64,000 nucleotides of DNA from assembly GCA_033239005.1 (NCBI GenBank), contig BSQZ01000054.1:1124431-1188430 (forward strand). Reading direction: 5' to 3'. The DNA is from Lamellibrachia satsuma. Lineage: Eukaryota > Annelida > Polychaeta > Sabellida > Siboglinidae. The stretch's first letter is position 1; the number at the start of each line of letters is the position of its first letter. Of the stretch, positions 58,083 through 64,000 are shown in pieces. The position numbers and the translations under genes were made by a program. A model generated the notes under the pieces. It saw nothing but the letters and a program-made list of their open reading frames with translations, made no database searches and was not told the origin of the DNA.

Positions 58083-58292
58083 GCGGAACATCGTCATCAA
58101 ATGTCAAGGATGTTCGTCCGTACCCCGCCGTTATTGTCAGTGATACGCTTCATAAAGAGCATCGCGCGTCTTCTGCGTGCACTGTTCGCGAGACACCCGG
58201 ACTGGATGTGTTTGCTTGGTCGCCCTCGCCTTCTCCGCCACCGCCGCCGCCGTCTGCAGGCTTCGCTGCAATGCCGTTTTCGTGGTCTCTCG
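58083..58292 (+). other. Possible Arg-rich helical exon
   Basis: Acceptor tcctgatattgcag, donor tcg|gtacgt. 210 nt, 70 codons, open in phase 0. It reads MFVRTPPLLSVIRFIKSIAR, then LLRALFARHPDWMCLLGRPR and a run of Arg. It is a GC-rich island among AT-rich flanks, with the phase 0 borders and CGC-rich codon use of the cytokine-like gene. A second frame is also open (Pro-rich), which weakens the case. No neighbouring exons could be joined. Confidence 0.3.
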
Positions 58293-60387
<2,095 letters not shown>

Positions 60388-60421
60388 TTTTAACCCGTTC
60401 GTGACAGGACAACGTCTTTAG

Positions 60422-60589
60422 AATGAAAGGTGCCTCTGTCAAAGATTCGAAGTCCTCTGCGGAGAGCATACTAAGAACTTACTCAATGGCATGTCAAAAG
60501 AGGCCTTGACGTACGATGTATTGCGGTTAGTAGAAGATAAACTGGACGGCGGACACACATTGAATAATTCAACATTCTGGACGATCTAG
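60422..60589 (+). other. Possible exon, unassigned
   Basis: After an acceptor-like gtctttag, 55 codons are open to TAG at 60,587-60,589. They read [20 protein letters not shown], then GMSKEALTYDVLRLVEDKLD and GGHTLNNSTFW. The composition is protein-like and helical. A second open stretch in another frame (LDDLEGLNVTFHGKLVAMLR, about 60,572-60,640) runs into the minisatellite. If it is one domain, it has a frameshift near 60,570. A DED/CARD-like helical fold is conceivable but not shown. Confidence 0.3.
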
Positions 60590-60623
60590 AGGGATTAAAT
60601 GTGACCTTTCATGGGAAGTTAGT

Positions 60624-61410
60624 GGCGATGTTACGCGGGTGTATGCTTGCGTGCACTGATTGCAACAGGCGTGATGTTACGCGGTGTATACTTGCGTGTT
60701 CTGATTGCAACAGGCGTGATGTTACGCGGGTGTATACTTGCGTGTACTGATTGCAACAGGCGTGATGTTACGCGGGTGTATACTTGCGTGTACTGATTGC
60801 AACAGGCGTGATGTTACGCGGGTGTATACTTGCGTGTTCTGATTGCAACAGGCGTGATTTTACGCGGGTGTATACTTGCGTGTACTGATTGCAACAGGCG
60901 TGATGTTACGCGGGTGTATACTTGCGTGTTCTGATTGCAACAGGCGTGATGTTACGCGGGTGTATACTTGCGTGTACTGATTGCAACAGGCGTGATGTTA
61001 CGCGGGTGTATACTTGTGTGTACTGATTGCAAAAGGCGTGATGTTACGCGGGTGTATACTTGCGTGTTCTGATTGCAACAGGCGTGTTGTTACGCGGGTG
61101 TATAGTTGCGTGTACTGATTGCAAAACGCGTGATGTTACGCGGGTGTATACTTGCGTGTACTGATTGCAACAGGCGTGATGTTACGCGGATGTATACTTG
61201 CGTGTTCTGATTGCAAAACGCGTGATGTTACGCGGGTGTATACTTGCGTGTTCTGATTGCAACAGGCGTGATGTTACGCGGGTGTATACTTGCGTGTACT
61301 GATTGCAACAGGCGTGATGTTACGCGGGTGTATACTTGTGTGTACTGATTGCAAAAGGCGTGATGTTACGCGGGTGTATACTTGCGTGTACTGATTGCAA
61401 CAGGCGTGAT
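60624..61410 (+). repeat. 46-bp minisatellite, about 17 units
   Basis: The unit is gcgtgatgttacgcgggtgt followed by atacttgcgtgtactgattgcaacag. The first unit overlaps the end of the open stretch described above, as if an exon end had been amplified. Confidence 0.95.
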
Positions 61411-61725
61411 GAACCCTGGAGAGCAAATCTGTCAATGTGACGATATATTTGGTGCGTCACGTTCAGGGACTGGAGTCGTCCGGGTAAGCGTATCTAACAA
61501 CTATTGCTGCTCTTCTAGCTGTCGATATGAGACTGGCAGCGTTGATTTCTATGCCAGTTTTTGGGTATATTTAAACTTAATTCGAATGGAAAAGGAATCA
61601 GGACCCTACCATGCTTCAATGATGTATGTAATGGGGCGCGAAAAGTCTGCAAACTTGGCGAACAATTTATGTGTGCATAGTAGGGGGTCTTTTTCAAAAT
61701 GAACGTAGTTTTATGTTGTGCACAG

Positions 61726-61900
61726 GCCAGGGCTACGAAGCGTCAAAACGGGGTGAGACGAACGTGACATACTCGATGGGTAACCCTTTCTTCGTGACAG
61801 TGGAGTGGAAAAATCAGGAGTATTGTCAAACTACAATGGACTGCATGTAAACTAACCTTCGTAGGTGTGTCCTATTTCCACGTGGTGCCAGACCAATAAA
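61726..61900 (+). other. Possible terminal exon with polyadenylation signal
   Basis: After an acceptor-like tgttgtgcacag, two bases then 40 codons read QGYEASKRGETNVTYSMGNP, then FFVTVEWKNQEYCQTTMDCM, with stop TAA at 61,848-61,850. A canonical AATAAA follows at 61,895-61,900. An NVT sequon and two cysteines suggest an extracellular protein. Upstream exons were not identified. The donor at 61,483 (ccgg|gtaagc) is a candidate partner. Confidence 0.3.
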
Positions 61901-61970
61901 AGTATATGTTTGCAAACATCTGAAACCTATATCATTCAGGCGTCATACACATGACATAATCTGTGCGTCT

Positions 61971-62165
61971 TTGGTGGTCGTCTGTGAAACAAGAGAAGAA
62001 GCGACGTCACGGTCTCGTGATACAAAGCTATATAGAGAGGAGAACATCTATGAGAACAATCGTGATGTTGATCATCAGTTTTGGTCGGTCGGAGACGGGA
62101 CATTGACGAGACGTTCCCGTAAAGGTCGTTTGTTCAATAGGGGTCGAAGGTCAACCACAACATAA
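61971..62165 (+). other. Unidentified open frame
   Basis: 64 codons (VVVCETREEATSRSRDTKLY, VDHQFWSVGDGTLTRRSRKG), ending at TAA. The composition is charged and protein-like, but there is no splice or paralog support and no recognised family. Confidence 0.2.
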
Positions 62166-62569
62166 CAGTTTTCGCAGATCAGCTTGATGTGTTTTTCTTT
62201 CTTTCTTTCCCTCTGTTTCCTTTGTGATGTCGGCGAAATGGTAGATGTAGCATGCTATACGCTATAGACGCCATTAGAGACTCGCTGATTCTGCGGTACA
62301 TGTGAGTGACAAAGCGTAGAACGAAAGCTCTTGTGAAGATTATATGTCAAAGATTGATTGGTGCACGTACGTAGGAGGGTGTTTGTCGCAACAGAAATGG
62401 TCATGTTAAGAACGTAGCTCACTAGGCAGCTGCGGATGTTGGTACATCTTTCACAGAGATGGCCCCAGCAGCAGCACCAGAAGTTGCCGAAGAATCATAT
62501 GAAGAAAAAGACGGTTAATTTGTGGAAAGTGTTTTTCCTTATGAATCTATATTCACCTTCACTTACCCC

Positions 62570-63170
62570 ATAACCGTGTTTGATCGTGAGGCACCTCCAC
62601 TTATCCCTGATCGTGAGGCACCTCCACTTATCCCTGATCGTGAGGCACCTCCACTTATCCCTGATCGTGAGGCACCTCCACTTATCCCATAACCGTGTTT
62701 GATCGTGGGGCACCTCCACTTATCCCTGATCGTGGGGCACCTCCACTTATCCCTGATCGTGGGGCACCTCCACTTATCCCTGATCGTGAGGCACCTCCAC
62801 TTATCCCTGATCGTGGGGCACCTCCACTTATCCCTGATCGTGGGGCACCTCCACTTATCCCTGATCGTGAGGCACCTCCACTTATCCCTGATCGTGAGGC
62901 ACCTCCACTTATCCCATAACCGTGTTTGATCGTGGGGCACCTCCACTTATCCCTGATCGTGGGGCACCTCCACTTATCCCTGATCGTGGGGCACCTCCAC
63001 TTATCCCTGATCGTGAGGCACCTCCACTTATCCCTGATCGTGGGGCACCTCCACTTATCCCTGATCGTGGGGCACCTCCACTTATCCCTGATCGTGGGGC
63101 ACCTCCACTTATCCCTGATCGTGGGGCACCTCCACTTATCCCTGATCGTGAGGCACCTCCTCTATTGACC
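62570..63170 (-). repeat. 27-bp minisatellite, about 20 units with periodic spacers
   Basis: The unit on the plus strand is gatcgtggggcacctccact then tatccct. A variant junction 'cccataaccgtgtttgatcg' recurs near 62,567, 62,686 and 62,916, dividing the array into blocks of about 4, 8 and 9 units. On the minus strand the unit contains 'ggtgcctcacgatcaggg', which is also the end of the adjoining LINE coding frame (EEVPHDQG). Confidence 0.95.
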
Positions 63171-63470
63171 TGATAATATGTTTCCACTCTTGCCGGTCCC
63201 TTGCTGTATAATGGATGTCAAGTCCATTCTTTGATGGTTTCTGTCCAGTATTCATCTGCCTACCCATCTTTATCTTGCCTCTCACTGTGCCTTGGATAAT
63301 GACTGGTATTAAGCCAGTGGGCATTGAGATATGGCCATACTATCTCAGATTGCGTCTTCTTACTGTATATAGGAGATCTACCTATCGCGGACTTTTGGGT
63401 GACTATATTGCGGTCTTCCTTGTTGGTGACATGGTCCGTGTATGGGATGCGCAAGACGTTACGTAGCATC
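63136..63470 (-). mobile_element. RTE-like LINE reverse-transcriptase tail
   Basis: On the minus strand from 63,470: LRIPYTDHVTNKE, then, after frame changes, GTVRGKIKMGRQ and LDIHYTARDRQEWKHIIRSI. This is the standard C-terminal region of RTE-type endonuclease/RT proteins ('RIPWTAHxTNEE', 'IxGxRxRGRQ', 'ARDRxxW'). It is 5'-truncated and frameshifted, and its 3' end merges into the 27-bp minisatellite. Confidence 0.75.
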
Positions 63471-63613
63471 TAATGATCAGAAGCAAAACTATATGTGTGA
63501 ATCACTCAGATTAAATGACATATTTTACCCAAGGGTATTTCAATATACATATCACAAATATACTTTAATGCAACTAATAATATAATGACATTGTGTTATC
63601 TGTGATATTATAT

Positions 63614-63738
<125 letters not shown>

Positions 63739-64000
63739 GTATGTTTTAAGATGCTACATTTATTAAAAAGATAAGAATATGACATAACGTACTTGATATA
63801 AATTCGACTTTGTAGCAAAGCAAAACCTATGATAAAAAGACATATATGACCTGTGCATCTAAACTATGAGAACTGCAACCTCAGTGCAACAATATTGCAA
63901 CAACTGGTATTTGTCTGCAAATATTGAGAGCATGCTGCGTCATAGAATGGTGCAGAGGGGAATAGCAATAGCGATGTTAAATATCTAATTGCAGTATTTG

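Noticed and set aside
62563..63187. Regularly spaced repeats that could suggest a CRISPR-like array (also 48,925-49,373 and 60,624-61,410)
   Set aside because: There are no unique spacers between units, only contiguous minisatellite units or shared block junctions, and the genome is eukaryotic.

Overview
This is eukaryotic, metazoan DNA. It contains no bacterial-type operons. It has multi-exon gene structure with canonical GT-AG introns, tRNA-derived SINEs, several clades of non-LTR retrotransposons (CR1-like, L2/Daphne-like, RTE-like), MITE-like DNA elements and a very high load of dinucleotide microsatellites and 25-85 bp minisatellites. A CR1-type LINE whose ORF1 carries a Cys-rich PHD-like head and an SGNH-esterase tail, short introns and abundant minisatellites suggest a marine invertebrate; an amphioxus-like animal is my best guess, but the species cannot be fixed from the sequence.

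Layout. About 1-15,960 (copy A) and 25,940-46,205 (copy B) are two diverged copies of one segmental duplication in direct orientation. Long collinear blocks match, interrupted by insertions private to one copy. The spacer (16,000-25,940) holds two nearly full-length but decayed LINEs arranged head to head: a CR1-like element on the minus strand (about 16,096-20,300) and an L2/Daphne-like element on the plus strand (about 20,580-25,100). The rest (46,205-64,000) is mobile-element debris, a local 2-kb tandem duplication, a foldback-like element, a hAT-like fragment and large satellite arrays, plus a few isolated possible exons.

The one host gene I can reconstruct lies in copy B on the plus strand. 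It has a short first coding exon (preferred 33,133-33,160, alternative 35,553-35,571) and exons at 36,178-36,446, 36,655-36,729, 38,084-38,167, 38,773-38,916 and 39,237-39,461. The first intron is phase 1 and all later introns are phase 0, with GT-AG borders throughout. The product is a secreted-looking protein of about 274 residues with four cysteines outside the signal peptide, basic processing-like sites, a long predicted helix near the N terminus and an amphipathic C-terminal helix. This intron-phase pattern, size and helix layout match class I helical cytokines of the IL-6/CNTF type. A TATA/initiator promoter with NF-kappaB-like and IRF-like motifs precedes the preferred first exon. Copy A retains exons 2-5 of the same gene, but has an in-frame stop in exon 5, has lost exon 6 in a deletion of about 0.8 kb, and would create a stop at its only exon 1-like junction, so it reads as a pseudogene.

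A second theme is satellite birth inside mobile elements. Several minisatellites are visibly amplified pieces of a SINE head, a tRNA-type B box, an RTE reverse-transcriptase motif, a LINE ORF1 linker and a LINE 3' terminus. Comparing the A and B paralogs also dates insertions: a TIR element, an RTE fragment and a LINE tail are present only in B.
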